From NCBI GenBank assembly GCA_963819735.1, contig CAWFXC010000001.1:2356001-2420000 (forward strand): a stretch of DNA of 64,000 nucleotides. The letters run 5' to 3'. Under the pieces are notes generated by a model. That model had not been told where the DNA came from. It did not search any database and saw nothing but the letters and a program-made list of their open reading frames with translations. Numbering within the stretch: position 1 is the first letter of the stretch; every line of letters starts with the position of its first letter. This DNA is from CAWFXC01 sp963819735. GTDB lineage: Bacteria > Actinomycetota > Acidimicrobiia > IMCC26256 > DASPTH01. The position numbers were made by a program, and so were the translations under genes. Below are positions 19,246 through 28,304 of the stretch, piece after piece.

Positions 19246-20154
19246 ATGAGCAAGCTGTGCGAGGGCCGCGTGGTCGTGATCACGGGCGCAGGTCGGGGTC
19301 TGGGTCGCGCGCACGCGCTCGAGTACGCGCGCCAGGGCGCGAAGGTCGTCGTCAACGACACCGGTTCGTCGTCGACGGGTGACGGCCGGTCCGAAGACGT
19401 GGCGAACGAAGTGGTGGAGCTGATCCGCGGCGCCGGTGGCGAAGCGGTGGCCAACACCGCCGACGTGTCGGATTGGGAAGCCTCCGCCACTCTGGTCGAG
19501 ACCGCGGTCGAGGCCTTCGGTCGGCTCGATGTGCTCGTGAACAATGCCGGCATCCTGCGCGACCGGATGATCGTGAGCATGACCGAAGAGGAGTGGGACA
19601 TCGTTGCCCGCGTCACCATGAAGGGCCACTTCGCGCCGATGCACCACGCGGCGCGCTACTGGCGGGGCCAGGTGAAGGCGGGCGAAGAGGTGGATGCCCG
19701 GATCATCAACACCAGCTCCGGTGCCGGCCTCATGGGCAGCATCGCCCAGGTGAACTACGCGGCGGCCAAGGCGGGGATCGCGGCAATGACCATCATCGCC
19801 GCGGTGGAGCTCGCCCCCTACGGCGTCACCGCCAACGCGATCGCGCCGTCGGCGCGGACGCGGCTCACCGACGGGATGTTCGGCGACATGATGGTGAAGC
19901 CCGAATCGGGGTTCGACGCGATGGCGCCGGAGAACGTGTCGCCGCTCGTGGTCTGGCTCGGGAGCGAGGAGTCGCGTTCGGTCACCGGTCGGGTGTTCGA
20001 GGTCGAGGGGGGCCAGATCAGCGTGGCCGACGGATGGCAACACGGCCCCGCGGTCGACCGCGGCGAGCGGTGGGATCCGGCCGAGGTGGGCACTGCGGTC
20101 CAGGAGCTCCTCACCAAGGCCCCGCCGCCCGCCCCGGTCTACGGCACGAGCTGA
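19246..20154 (+). CDS. SDR-family dehydrogenase, 17-beta-HSD4/hydroxyacyl-CoA dehydrogenase-like
   Basis: Protein of 302 residues. Cofactor motif TGAGRGLGRAHALEYA, structural NNAGILRD, catalytic Ser in NTSSGAG and YAAAK. The NDTGSSSTGDG loop and the RDRMIVSMTEEEWD segment are typical of the multifunctional-enzyme-2 type (3R)-hydroxyacyl-CoA dehydrogenases. It would supply the 3-oxoacyl-CoA for the thiolase just upstream. It converges on the FadD3-like gene with only 9 nt between the two ends. Confidence 0.85.
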   Translation: MSKLCEGRVVVITGAGRGLGRAHALEYARQGAKVVVNDTGSSSTGDGRSEDVANEVVELIRGAGGEAVANTADVSDWEASATLVETAVEAFGRLDVLVNNAGILRDRMIVSMTEEEWDIVARVTMKGHFAPMHHAARYWRGQVKAGEEVDARIINTSSGAGLMGSIAQVNYAAAKAGIAAMTIIAAVELAPYGVTANAIAPSARTRLTDGMFGDMMVKPESGFDAMAPENVSPLVVWLGSEESRSVTGRVFEVEGGQISVADGWQHGPAVDRGERWDPAEVGTAVQELLTKAPPPAPVYGTS

Positions 20155-20163
20155 GCGAGCGCG

Positions 20164-21769
20164 TCAGCTCGATGAAGTGCCGGCGCGCATCGCGCGTGCC
20201 TGTTCGCGCAGTTCGAACTTCATCGACCTTGCCGCTGGCGTTGAACGGCAGGGCGTCGACGATCTCCACGTAGCGCGGCACCTTGAAGTTCGCCATGTTC
20301 TCCCGCGACCAGGCGATCACCGCGTCGGGGGTGAGTTGCGCGTCGGGTCTCGGTACGACGAACGCCATGCCGACTTCACCGAGGCGGTCGTCGGGTACGC
20401 CGATCACCGCGACCTGCGCGATCCGGCGGTCGTCGGAGAGGATGTTCTCGATCTCGGCGGGGTAGGCGTTGAAGCCGCCCACGATGAACATGTCCTTCTT
20501 GCGGTCGGTGATCTTGAGGTAGCCGCGCTCGTCCATCACGCCGATGTCACCGGTGTGCAACCACCCCTCGGGATCGATGGTCGCGGCGGTCTCCTCGGGT
20601 TCGTCCCAGTAGCCGCGGGTCACGTTGTAGCCCCGCACCACCACCTCGCCCGCTTCTCCCACGGCGAGTGGACGGCCGTCGTCGTCGATGATGCGCACCT
20701 CGGTGTCGGGAACCGCCCGGCCGCACCAGTTCGCGATCGTCTCGGGGTCGTCGTCCTTGTCGCACACCGCGACCACCGCGCTGGTCTCGGTGAGGCCGTA
20801 GCCGGTGAGGATCGTCTCGAACGTGGTCTCGGCCTGGAGGCGGCGGATCAGTTCGACCGGTACCGACGCGGCGCCGGTGATGGTGAGCCGCAGCGACGAC
20901 AGGTCGTACTGGTCGCGGTCGGGGTGGTCGAGGATCCCCTGGAGCAGGGTGGGAGGCCCGGGGAGCACGGTGACGCGCTCCTGCTCGACGCGTTGGAGCA
21001 CCGCGGCGACGTCGAACACCGGGTGGGGGATGATCGTCGCGCCCCGCATGATCGACGACAGCCATCCCGCCTTGTACCCGAAGCTGTGGAAGAACGGGTT
21101 GACGATCAGGTAGCGGTCGCCTTCGCGCAGGCCGAGCGCCGCGGTGTAGACCTCGAACACGCGGAGGTTCTGCGCGTGGGTCGAGATCGCACCCTTTGGT
21201 CGGCCCGTCGTTCCCGACGTGAAGAGGATGTCGGCGATGTCGTCGGGAGACACCGCGGCGGCGCGCGCGTCGGCTTCGGCGACGGGAACCGTTGCGCCGC
21301 GTTCGAGGTAGGCCGACCACGGCACCGTTCCGCTCGGGGCGTCGCCGGCCAGGATCACGATCTGTTCGGGGGCGATGGCGTCGGGATCGGCGTCCCGCAG
21401 GAGTTGCACGTAGTCGGTGTCGAGGAAGCCGTTCACGGTGAACAGGATGCGCGCCCCGCTCTTGTGCAGGACCCAGGCCGCCTCGGAGCCGCGGAACCGG
21501 GTGTTCACGGGAACGACGATGCCGCCGACCGCCTGGATCCCGAGCGCGGCGAGGATCCACTCGCCCGAGTTGGGCGCCCAGATCGCGGCGCGATCACCGG
21601 GTTCGATCCCCGCCGCGATCGCCGCCCGGGCCGAGTCCCTCGCCGCGTCGGCCAGCTCACGGAAGGTGAGCCGGGTGCTCCCGTCGACGAGTGCTTCGAC
21701 ATCCGGGAACCGGGTCGCCGCGCTCGTGACCAGCCGCGGCATCGTGCCCCACTCGAGGTCCCCCCGCAT
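20164..21769 (-). CDS. FadD3-like acyl-CoA ligase, frameshifted at the C-terminus
   Basis: AMP-forming ligase of ~534 residues. Motifs: ILFTSGTTGRPKGA, NPFFHSFGYKAG, LPGPPTLLQGILDHPDRDQY, GYGLTETSAV and GWLHTGDIGVMDERGYLKIT. Several of these recall mycobacterial FadD3, the HIP-CoA ligase of the KstR2 regulon (from memory). An extra C near 20224 breaks the last 25 codons; removing it restores NASGKVMKFELREQARA with the catalytic lysine and a stop at 20164. ATG 21769 follows GGAAAGAG. It would attach CoA to a cyclic carboxylic acid, the entry step of beta-oxidation. Divergent from the MaoC gene across an operator. Confidence 0.85.
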
Positions 21770-21849
21770 GCACCACTCTTTCCGCGTTGGCTGTCGCGGG
21801 CCGTCTTCCCCGCCCGGATCGCGCCGCACCGTACACCGGATTGCTATCT

Positions 21850-21863
21850 AGCAAGCGCTTGAT
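21850..21863. promoter_or_regulatory. KstR2-like operator, site 3 (between ligase and MaoC genes)
   Basis: AGCAAGCGCTTGAT is a perfect match to A-n-CAAG-nn-CTTG-n-T. The left flank TGCTATCT resembles an extended -10 on the plus strand, as at site 44899, where TGCTAATCT precedes the same palindrome. One site can control both the minus-strand FadD3-like gene and the plus-strand MaoC gene. Confidence 0.8.
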
Positions 21864-22019
21864 TTGCAGTGTACGATCGCCCCCATCGAGCGTCAAGGAG
21901 CTCGAGGGCCGGCCGCGAACGGGGCCGCGCCCGATCGGGATCGTTGTGGGGGGACCGCCGTGAACTCGCGAGCGCGCCGGGTGCCGGTCTTGTGGGTCCT
22001 CCGTTGAGAGAGGGCGAGC

Positions 22020-22970
22020 ATGGTGGAGCAGATCAGGGTCGGTGACGAGGTCCCCGCGTTCGCGAGGAAGACCGAGTTCGCCCACTGGAACCGCTACGCG
22101 GCAGTGAACGACGAGTTCATCGACGTGCACATGAGCACCGACGCGGCGAAGGCTGCGGGGCAGCCGGACGTGTTCGGGATGGGGAATCTCCGTGTCGCGT
22201 ACGTCCACAACGCGTTGTACGACTGGCTCGGTCCCCGTGGCGACATCGCCGCGTTCGCGTGTCAGTTCCGGGCCTTGAACTTCCTCGGTGACGAGCTCGT
22301 CACCCACGGCCGGGTCACTGCGGTCGACGACCGCGCCGACGGGCACCGAATCGCGGTGGTGGAGGTCGGGGTCACGAACCAGAACGGTGAGGAGACGATG
22401 CCGGGCACCGCGGAGATCGTCCTCTTCGACGATGGTCCGGCGACCATGCCCGACCCGCCTGCCTCGGTGGATCCCGAACCACGCGAGCCGGGCGTGTTCC
22501 TCGATCCCGCCACGATCGCCTGGCTCGGCCGCAGCACGGAATCGGTGGTGAGTCTGCCGGTCGACGCCAACGACATCCGCCGCTGGGCGATGGCCGTCTA
22601 CTACCCCGACCCGCCCCCGGCCGGGTTCTTCGACTTCGACTCCACCACGAGCGGACCGTGGGGCGGTCCGGTCGCGCCGCGCGACTTCAACCCGTTCGCG
22701 TGGGTGCGCGAGTTCCACCCCGAGTCGTATCCGTGGATGCGGGGGATGGGCAACGAGCCCGGATCCCGCGGCCTCAACGGCGGGCAACGCAGCCTCTACT
22801 TCGCGCCGATCCGCCCCGGCGACGTGATCACCTGCGACGCCTCCCTCGTCGACGCCTACGAGAAGGACGGCCGTCTCGGCACCATGATGTTCCTGATCGA
22901 CGAGTCCCGCTGGACCAACCAACACCGCGAACTCGTGAAGATCGGGCTCCGGACGACGATCTACCACTGA
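22020..22970 (+). CDS. Two-domain MaoC-like dehydratase
   Basis: Protein of 316 residues with two hotdog halves. The first half (~1-140) has FIDVHMSTDAAKAAG, close to the MaoC hydratase motif with its Asp/His pair, and the second half (~165-316) resembles the FAS1-like dehydratase domain. Such double-hotdog enzymes hydrate enoyl-CoA thioesters. ATG 22020 follows GAGAGAGGGCG. It stands alone on the plus strand, divergent from the FadD3-like ligase, which suggests action on that ligase's thioester products. The 157-nt leader holds nothing else I can support. Confidence 0.8.
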   Translation: MVEQIRVGDEVPAFARKTEFAHWNRYAAVNDEFIDVHMSTDAAKAAGQPDVFGMGNLRVAYVHNALYDWLGPRGDIAAFACQFRALNFLGDELVTHGRVTAVDDRADGHRIAVVEVGVTNQNGEETMPGTAEIVLFDDGPATMPDPPASVDPEPREPGVFLDPATIAWLGRSTESVVSLPVDANDIRRWAMAVYYPDPPPAGFFDFDSTTSGPWGGPVAPRDFNPFAWVREFHPESYPWMRGMGNEPGSRGLNGGQRSLYFAPIRPGDVITCDASLVDAYEKDGRLGTMMFLIDESRWTNQHRELVKIGLRTTIYH

Positions 22971-23030
22971 CGACCTTGACGTCCCCGGCCCCCACGCCGC
23001 ATCCGCTCGGTCGGCCCCGAAGAGAATTCA

Positions 23031-23044
23031 AGCAAGCGCTTGAC
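23031..23044. promoter_or_regulatory. KstR2-like operator, site 4 (ABC importer operon)
   Basis: AGCAAGCGCTTGAC is identical to site 9074. Its right half forms TTGACA (23040-23045), followed after 17 bp by GAGACT (23063-23068). Repressor binding would occlude the -35 region. The importer's first gene starts at 23140. Confidence 0.75.
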
Positions 23045-23139
23045 AAACTGCCGACCGGACTAGAGACTCTCCCCCACGCGAGATGTACGCGTCCGTGACC
23101 AGCAGACCGCCGGGCACGCGCCGCGTAATTGGGGGATCG

Positions 23140-24039
23140 ATGGTGGGGGCCGACGGCGCATTGGCGCCGGGCGCGCTGAGTACGGCGGCGTCGCAATCCG
23201 ACGTCGCCGAGCCCGCAGGGGCGCACGACGCCGTGCTCGCGCTCGAGGACGTCAGCGTCCGCTTCGGCGGCATCAGCGCCCTCGACGGCGTCAGCCTCAC
23301 GGTGGCCCACGGCGTGGTCTGCGGTCTCATCGGCCCGAACGGCGCCGGCAAGACGACCCTCTTCGACGTCGTCTCCGGCGTCCGCACCCCGAACGACGGG
23401 CGGGTGTGGTTCGACGGCAAGGACGCGACGCGGTGGTCCGCGGTCACGCGGGCCCGCCGCGGACTGCGCCGGACGTTCCAGCGCGTCCAGACCTTCGGCT
23501 GGCTGTCAGTCGAGGACAACGTGCTCGCGGCCACGGAGTGGCACGGCGGCGGGGGCGGGATGCTCGCCGACTTCGTGCAGCTCCCCAGCCGGCGCTCGCG
23601 TGAACGCGCGCGACGCGAGCGAGTGGCCGAAGTGCTCGAGCAGTGCGGGCTCACGGCCGTGCGCCGCGATCCCGTCGGCTCGCTGCCCATCGGTCTCGCC
23701 CGCATGGTCGAGTTCGCGCGCGCGATCGTCGACGACCCGAAGCTCGTGCTGCTCGACGAGCCCACGTCCGGTCTCGACGAGGTCGAATCGGAGCGGCTGG
23801 TCGAGCAACTCCACCGGCTCCGGACCGAAGCGACGTGCTCCGTGATCCTCGTCGAGCACGACATGAGCTTCGTGATGGACCAGTGCGACACGATCGCCGT
23901 GCTCGACCTCGGCCGTGTGCTCACGGTCGGTGAGCCGAAAGACATCCAAGCGGATCCGGTGGTGCGCGCTGCGTACCTTGGCGAAGGCCCCGCCCGCACC
24001 AAACCCAGCAAGAGCCAACCACAAGGGGGCATGCAGTGA
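23140..24039 (+). CDS. ABC importer ATPase, LivG-like
   Basis: Protein of 299 residues. Walker A GPNGAGKTT, Q-loop RRTFQRVQTF, Walker B KLVLLDEPTSGLDE and switch VEHDMSFVM. The signature is LPIGLARMVEFARA, in place of the LPYGxQRxxEIARA common in LivG. ATG 23140 is chosen over the one at 23083 because GGGGGA lies just upstream. It powers uptake with the fused protein at 25359. The stop overlaps the next start as GTGA. The N-terminal ~30 residues are extra and low complexity. Confidence 0.9.
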   Translation: MVGADGALAPGALSTAASQSDVAEPAGAHDAVLALEDVSVRFGGISALDGVSLTVAHGVVCGLIGPNGAGKTTLFDVVSGVRTPNDGRVWFDGKDATRWSAVTRARRGLRRTFQRVQTFGWLSVEDNVLAATEWHGGGGGMLADFVQLPSRRSRERARRERVAEVLEQCGLTAVRRDPVGSLPIGLARMVEFARAIVDDPKLVLLDEPTSGLDEVESERLVEQLHRLRTEATCSVILVEHDMSFVMDQCDTIAVLDLGRVLTVGEPKDIQADPVVRAAYLGEGPARTKPSKSQPQGGMQ

Positions 24040-25265
24040 AGCGCAAGAAACTATCGGTATGGGTGGCGGTGATCGCGGTACTCGGGATCGTCTCCGTTTC
24101 CGTCTCCGCGGGTTCCGCCTCGGCTCGTGTCGGGTCTGCGACAAAAGGGGTGACGAGCACGACGATCAACGTCGCCGGGCTCGTGAGCAAGACGCAGTTC
24201 GGTGCCGCGTTGCAAGGCGCTCAGGCTCGCTTCGATCGTCAGAACGCGAGCGGTGGCGTCTACGGCCGGAAGATCAAGGTCGTCGACAACGGCGATGACA
24301 AGTTCGATCCGACCACCAACATCCAGGAGACTCGTCGGATCGTGAGCACCGACAACGTGTTCGCGATCGTGCCGACGGTGACCGTCGTGCTCGGATCGGG
24401 GCCCTACCTCGCCCAGCAGAAGGTGCCGTTCTTCGGTTGGGGCATCTCGTCCGGCTTCTGCGGGAACCAGTACGGCTACGGCTTCACCGGTTGCGTCGCA
24501 CCGAAGGTACCCGTGTACGGGAACACCTTCATGCCCGCCGCCGGCGCCAAGGCGCTGAACAAGGACCCGAAGGGTCTCACCGTGGCGATCATCGCCGAGG
24601 ACACCGACGCCGCGCGCAGCGGACTCGGCACCCTCGGTGCGGCCGCCGACTCGCTCGGCATGAAGGTCGTCTACTCGAAGGGTGTCGTTCCGGCGCCGCC
24701 CGCGACGGTCGGTGACTTCACGCCGTTCTCGCAGGCGATCATGACGAGCAACAACGGTGGTCCGCCCGACATCGTCATCATCCTCTTCGCCAGCATTCCC
24801 TCGACGCTCGGGCTGCAGGGACAGCTGCAGGCTGCAGGCTTCAAGGGCCCGATCGAGAACACGCAGACGTACGACCCGCAACTGGCGGCACCGTCGAAGG
24901 GCGGCAGCGTCTACGTGCAGTTCGGTGCCTTCGAGACCGCGGACACGGTCCCCGGCGTCAAGCAGATGGTGACCGACCTGAAGAAGGCCAATGCCCCGCT
25001 CGGCGTGCTGTCCGCAGTGGGCTACCTCTCGGCCGACATGTTCATCGCCGCCCTCAAGAAGGCGGGCAAGAACCTGACGATCGAAGGGTTCCAGAAGGCG
25101 GCGAGCAAGTTGCAGTACAACGTGAAAGACACGGCAGGGCCGACGAGCTTCCCGAAGGACCGGGTCCAGCCCGGCGTCTGCGGAACGTTGGTCACGTCGA
25201 ACGGCACGGGCTACGACGTCACCGTCCCCTACTTCTGCGGGCAAGCGGTCAAGTCGAAGTCCTGA
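24036..25265 (+). CDS. Periplasmic-type substrate-binding protein, LivK-like
   Basis: Protein of 409 residues in the branched-chain-amino-acid/amide-binding family. Residues 1-30 form a Sec signal (KRKK, hydrophobic core, cleavage near SASA) with no lipobox cysteine. Two Rossmann-like lobes follow with KIKVVDNGDDKFDPTTNIQE in the first. It captures the substrate outside the membrane. In catabolic clusters this family often binds aromatic or other carboxylates, so the ligand need not be an amino acid. GTG 24036 overlaps the LivG stop. A strong hairpin follows before the permease gene. Confidence 0.9.
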   Translation: MKRKKLSVWVAVIAVLGIVSVSVSAGSASARVGSATKGVTSTTINVAGLVSKTQFGAALQGAQARFDRQNASGGVYGRKIKVVDNGDDKFDPTTNIQETRRIVSTDNVFAIVPTVTVVLGSGPYLAQQKVPFFGWGISSGFCGNQYGYGFTGCVAPKVPVYGNTFMPAAGAKALNKDPKGLTVAIIAEDTDAARSGLGTLGAAADSLGMKVVYSKGVVPAPPATVGDFTPFSQAIMTSNNGGPPDIVIILFASIPSTLGLQGQLQAAGFKGPIENTQTYDPQLAAPSKGGSVYVQFGAFETADTVPGVKQMVTDLKKANAPLGVLSAVGYLSADMFIAALKKAGKNLTIEGFQKAASKLQYNVKDTAGPTSFPKDRVQPGVCGTLVTSNGTGYDVTVPYFCGQAVKSKS

Positions 25266-25278
25266 CCCAACCACTCAC

Positions 25279-25322
25279 GCTGGTCGCGCCGGCCGGGTTC
25301 GCACCCGGCCGGCACGACCAGC
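25279..25322 (+). terminator. Strong GC hairpin between binding-protein and permease genes
   Basis: GCTGGTCG and GCCGGCCGGG pair with CCCGGCCGGC and CGACCAGC around a 6-nt loop, with one mismatch, giving an 18-bp stem. There is no long T-run. Such hairpins often stabilise the binding-protein message or partly terminate, so the binding protein is made in excess of the permease. Confidence 0.65.
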
Positions 25323-25358
25323 CTTCTTGTTGACCGCCCTTCGTCTCCGAGGTCGTAC

Positions 25359-28304
25359 GTGGAAAAGTTCGTACAACTGCTGTTGTCCGGCGGGGTGTCG
25401 GGTGGCATCTACGCGGTCATGGCGGCCGGAGTTGTACTCACGTACCAGACGTCCGGCATCTTCAACTTCGCGCACGGCGCAGTCGCGTTCGTCACCGCGT
25501 ATTTCTTCTTCCAACTCAACACCGGTCAGAACGTCCCCGTCATCTGGGCGGCCCTGATCTCGGTCCTGATCTTCGCCCCGCTCCTCGGGCTCGCGCTCGA
25601 CCGGATCCTCCTGCGGCGCCTCGCCACCGCACCGGTGTACGCCCGGATCGTGGGGTCGATCGGATTACTCATCGCGCTGCCCGCGCTCGCGCTCTGGCTG
25701 GTCGAGGCGCTCGGCAACACCGTGCTCGACCTCGGTTTGCCCATCACCACGGGGACCGGCGGTGGCAGCAGCACGGTGCGGGGCATCGGTCCCTTCCCCC
25801 GCGAGGTTTGGCACCTCGATGCGATCGGGCTGCACGGCGTGAGCCTGAACTCGGATCAGGTGGCGGTGTTCGTGGCCGCGGCGTTCGCCGCCGTCGCCCT
25901 CTGGTTGGTCCTCCGGCACACGCGTCTCGGCCTCGAGATGCGCGCGGTCGTGAACCGCAGCGACCTCGCCGGCCTCCGCGGCGTCAACGCGTCGCGCACG
26001 TCGTCGGCCGCGTGGGTGCTCACGATGATGCTCGCCGGTCTCGGCGGCATCCTGATCGCCCCACTCTTCCAGTTGGCCGACCAGCAGTTCACCCTCATCG
26101 TGCTCGGCGCGCTCGCGGCGGTGGCGCTCGCCGGGTTGCGGTCGATCCCGATCGCGTTCGTGGGTGGCCTGCTGCTCGGGGTGTTGCAGAACCTCGTCTA
26201 CGGCTACGGCGACACGATCCTGCCCGGCTTCCTCAACAATCTGGCCGGCCTCCGCGCCGCGATCCCGTTCTTCCTCACCGTGATCCTGCTGTTCGTGATC
26301 GGTCGCAACCGAGGAGCCGAGACGCGATCGGTGTCGGAGGAGAAACCGCAGGAGGACCACCGGGACGGACTTCCCACGTGGCGGCGCCTGTTGCCCTGGG
26401 TCATCTTCATCTTCTTCTTCGTCGCGTTCACCTTGCAGTGGTTCCCGTGGGGATGGGCGCAGGCGAGCGACTTCGAATCGCTCGGAATCCTCGCTCCGGG
26501 CATGGCCCTGGCGATCGTGTTCCTGTCGTTCGTCGTGGTCACCGGCCAGGGCGGCATGGTGAGCCTGGCGCAGGGCACGTTCGTCACCGCGGGAGGCTTC
26601 GTCGCCGGGTGGGCGGTGAACCACAACTTCGGCATCGACGTGCCGTTCCTGGCCAGCCACGGCCAGATCAATTTCGGGGCGGCCGCGATCATGGGCGCGG
26701 TCGCCGCCGCCGGGCTCGGTGCACTGATCGCGATCCCGGTGCGGCAACTCGGCGTGCTCGCGCTCGCACTCTCATCGCTCGCGATCGCCCTCGCGCTCGA
26801 CCTCACGTTGTTCCAGGTCGAGGACGTCAGCAACGGCCAGCTCGGGTGGACGTATCCGCTTCCGCGTCTGAACCTGTTCGGTATCACCACGTTCGACCTC
26901 TCACAACCGCGAACCACCGTGCTCGTGCTGCTCGTGATCTTCGGGGTGATCACGTTCCTGATCCACAACCTGCAGAAGTCGAGCTCGGGACGGGCCGCGC
27001 TCGCGGTCCGGAGCTCGTCGGTGGCCGCGCGCACGTCGGGGATCTCACCCGCCCGCAGCGAGATCGCTCTTTTCGCCATCGCCGGTGGCATCGCCGGGTT
27101 CGGCGGCGTGATGCTCGGGATGACCAACGGCTCGTTCACCAACTCGAGCGCGGCGCCGATTGCCGGTTTGCTCTGGCTCGCGGTCGTGGTCACGTTCGGG
27201 ATCCGGCGTCCGGGCGGCGCGCTGCTCGGCGGGCTGGCGGTCATGGCCACCACGCCGATCTTCACCTGGATCTCCGGCTTCAGCTTCATGCCGAGCTGGT
27301 TCAACGACCTGTCGAGCTCGACGTACTTCGCGTCGATCATGTTCGGGCTCGGCGCGATCAACCTGGCCAAGAACCCCGACGGGTTGTTCGCGCTCGTCGG
27401 GAGCCAACGGCTCGAACGTCGCCGACGCAAGGAGCGGGCGTCGCGCATTGCGTTGGCTGAGGTCGCGGTGCACGACGTCAGCGATCCTGCGCTCATCTCC
27501 ACCAACGGGATCGCGGCCGAGCCGGGAACGGATCCGCTCGATCCGATGCACGTCCGCGCGCTCGTCGGTGACGCCGAGTTCGGGCAGACGGGTGCGGAGG
27601 TCGCCATCGAAGATGCCGCCCTCGCGCTCGACGAGATCGTCGCCGGGTACGGCGACGTCGAGGTGCTGCATCGCGTTTCACTGCGCCTCACCAAGGGCAC
27701 GGTCGTCGCCCTCCTCGGCGCGAACGGCGCGGGGAAGTCGACGCTGTGCGCCGTCACCGCCGGGTTGCTCGCGCCGAGCAGCGGGCGCGTGTTCCTCGAC
27801 GGCAACGACGTCACCGCACTCCCCCCGTACCTGCGGGCACGCGCCGGCGTGATGCTCGCGCCCGAGGCCCGTGGCATCTTCCCGGGTCTCACGGTGGAGG
27901 AGAACCTCCAGGTGCTGCTCCGATCGAGCGAAGCGCGTGACCAGGCCTACGAGTCGTTCCCGATCCTCGGTGTCCGCCGCAAGCAGCAGGCCGGGCTGCT
28001 GTCCGGGGGCGAGCAGCAGATGCTGAGCCTCGCGCCGGCGCTGGCGAACCCGCCGGCGGTGTTCGTCGCCGACGAGCCGACGCTGGGGCTGGCCCCGCTC
28101 GCGGCCGAGGAGATCATGCAGGCGCTCCAAAGGTTGCGCGATCTCGGGTCCACGATCCTGCTGGTCGAGGAGAAGGCCCACGAGGTGTTGGAGGTCGCCG
28201 ACACAGTGGCGTTCATGGAACTGGGGCGCCTGGTCTGGATGGGGCCGCGCGACCAGATCGATGAGGAGCGGCTCGCGGAGACCTACCTGGGAATGGTGAC
28301 ATGA
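25359..28304 (+). CDS. Fused ABC importer: LivH permease, LivM permease and LivF ATPase in one chain
   Basis: Protein of 981 residues joining three subunits. Residues ~1-310 are a LivH-type permease, ~342-690 a LivM-type permease with many hydrophobic helices, and ~750-981 a LivF-type ATPase with Walker A GANGAGKST, signature LLSGGEQQM and Walker B FVADEPTLGLAP. Charged linkers (~311-341 and ~690-750) join them. Normally these are three genes. GTG 25359 follows GAGG. With the LivG and binding-protein genes it makes a complete importer; only one copy of each permease half would be present per chain. The stop overlaps the next gene as ATGA. Confidence 0.9.
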   Translation: MEKFVQLLLSGGVSGGIYAVMAAGVVLTYQTSGIFNFAHGAVAFVTAYFFFQLNTGQNVPVIWAALISVLIFAPLLGLALDRILLRRLATAPVYARIVGSIGLLIALPALALWLVEALGNTVLDLGLPITTGTGGGSSTVRGIGPFPREVWHLDAIGLHGVSLNSDQVAVFVAAAFAAVALWLVLRHTRLGLEMRAVVNRSDLAGLRGVNASRTSSAAWVLTMMLAGLGGILIAPLFQLADQQFTLIVLGALAAVALAGLRSIPIAFVGGLLLGVLQNLVYGYGDTILPGFLNNLAGLRAAIPFFLTVILLFVIGRNRGAETRSVSEEKPQEDHRDGLPTWRRLLPWVIFIFFFVAFTLQWFPWGWAQASDFESLGILAPGMALAIVFLSFVVVTGQGGMVSLAQGTFVTAGGFVAGWAVNHNFGIDVPFLASHGQINFGAAAIMGAVAAAGLGALIAIPVRQLGVLALALSSLAIALALDLTLFQVEDVSNGQLGWTYPLPRLNLFGITTFDLSQPRTTVLVLLVIFGVITFLIHNLQKSSSGRAALAVRSSSVAARTSGISPARSEIALFAIAGGIAGFGGVMLGMTNGSFTNSSAAPIAGLLWLAVVVTFGIRRPGGALLGGLAVMATTPIFTWISGFSFMPSWFNDLSSSTYFASIMFGLGAINLAKNPDGLFALVGSQRLERRRRKERASRIALAEVAVHDVSDPALISTNGIAAEPGTDPLDPMHVRALVGDAEFGQTGAEVAIEDAALALDEIVAGYGDVEVLHRVSLRLTKGTVVALLGANGAGKSTLCAVTAGLLAPSSGRVFLDGNDVTALPPYLRARAGVMLAPEARGIFPGLTVEENLQVLLRSSEARDQAYESFPILGVRRKQQAGLLSGGEQQMLSLAPALANPPAVFVADEPTLGLAPLAAEEIMQALQRLRDLGSTILLVEEKAHEVLEVADTVAFMELGRLVWMGPRDQIDEERLAETYLGMVT

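Noticed and set aside
13876..21769. Calling this the classical KstR2 (HIP) steroid C/D-ring locus
   Set aside because: FadD3-, thiolase- and KstR2-like genes are present, but ipdAB, ipdC, echA20 and the acyl-CoA dehydrogenase pair are not in the window.
21960..22007. A 15-codon frame in the leader of the MaoC gene, with a G-rich ribosome site
   Set aside because: No attenuator structure or amino-acid bias that would make it a leader peptide; too short to support.
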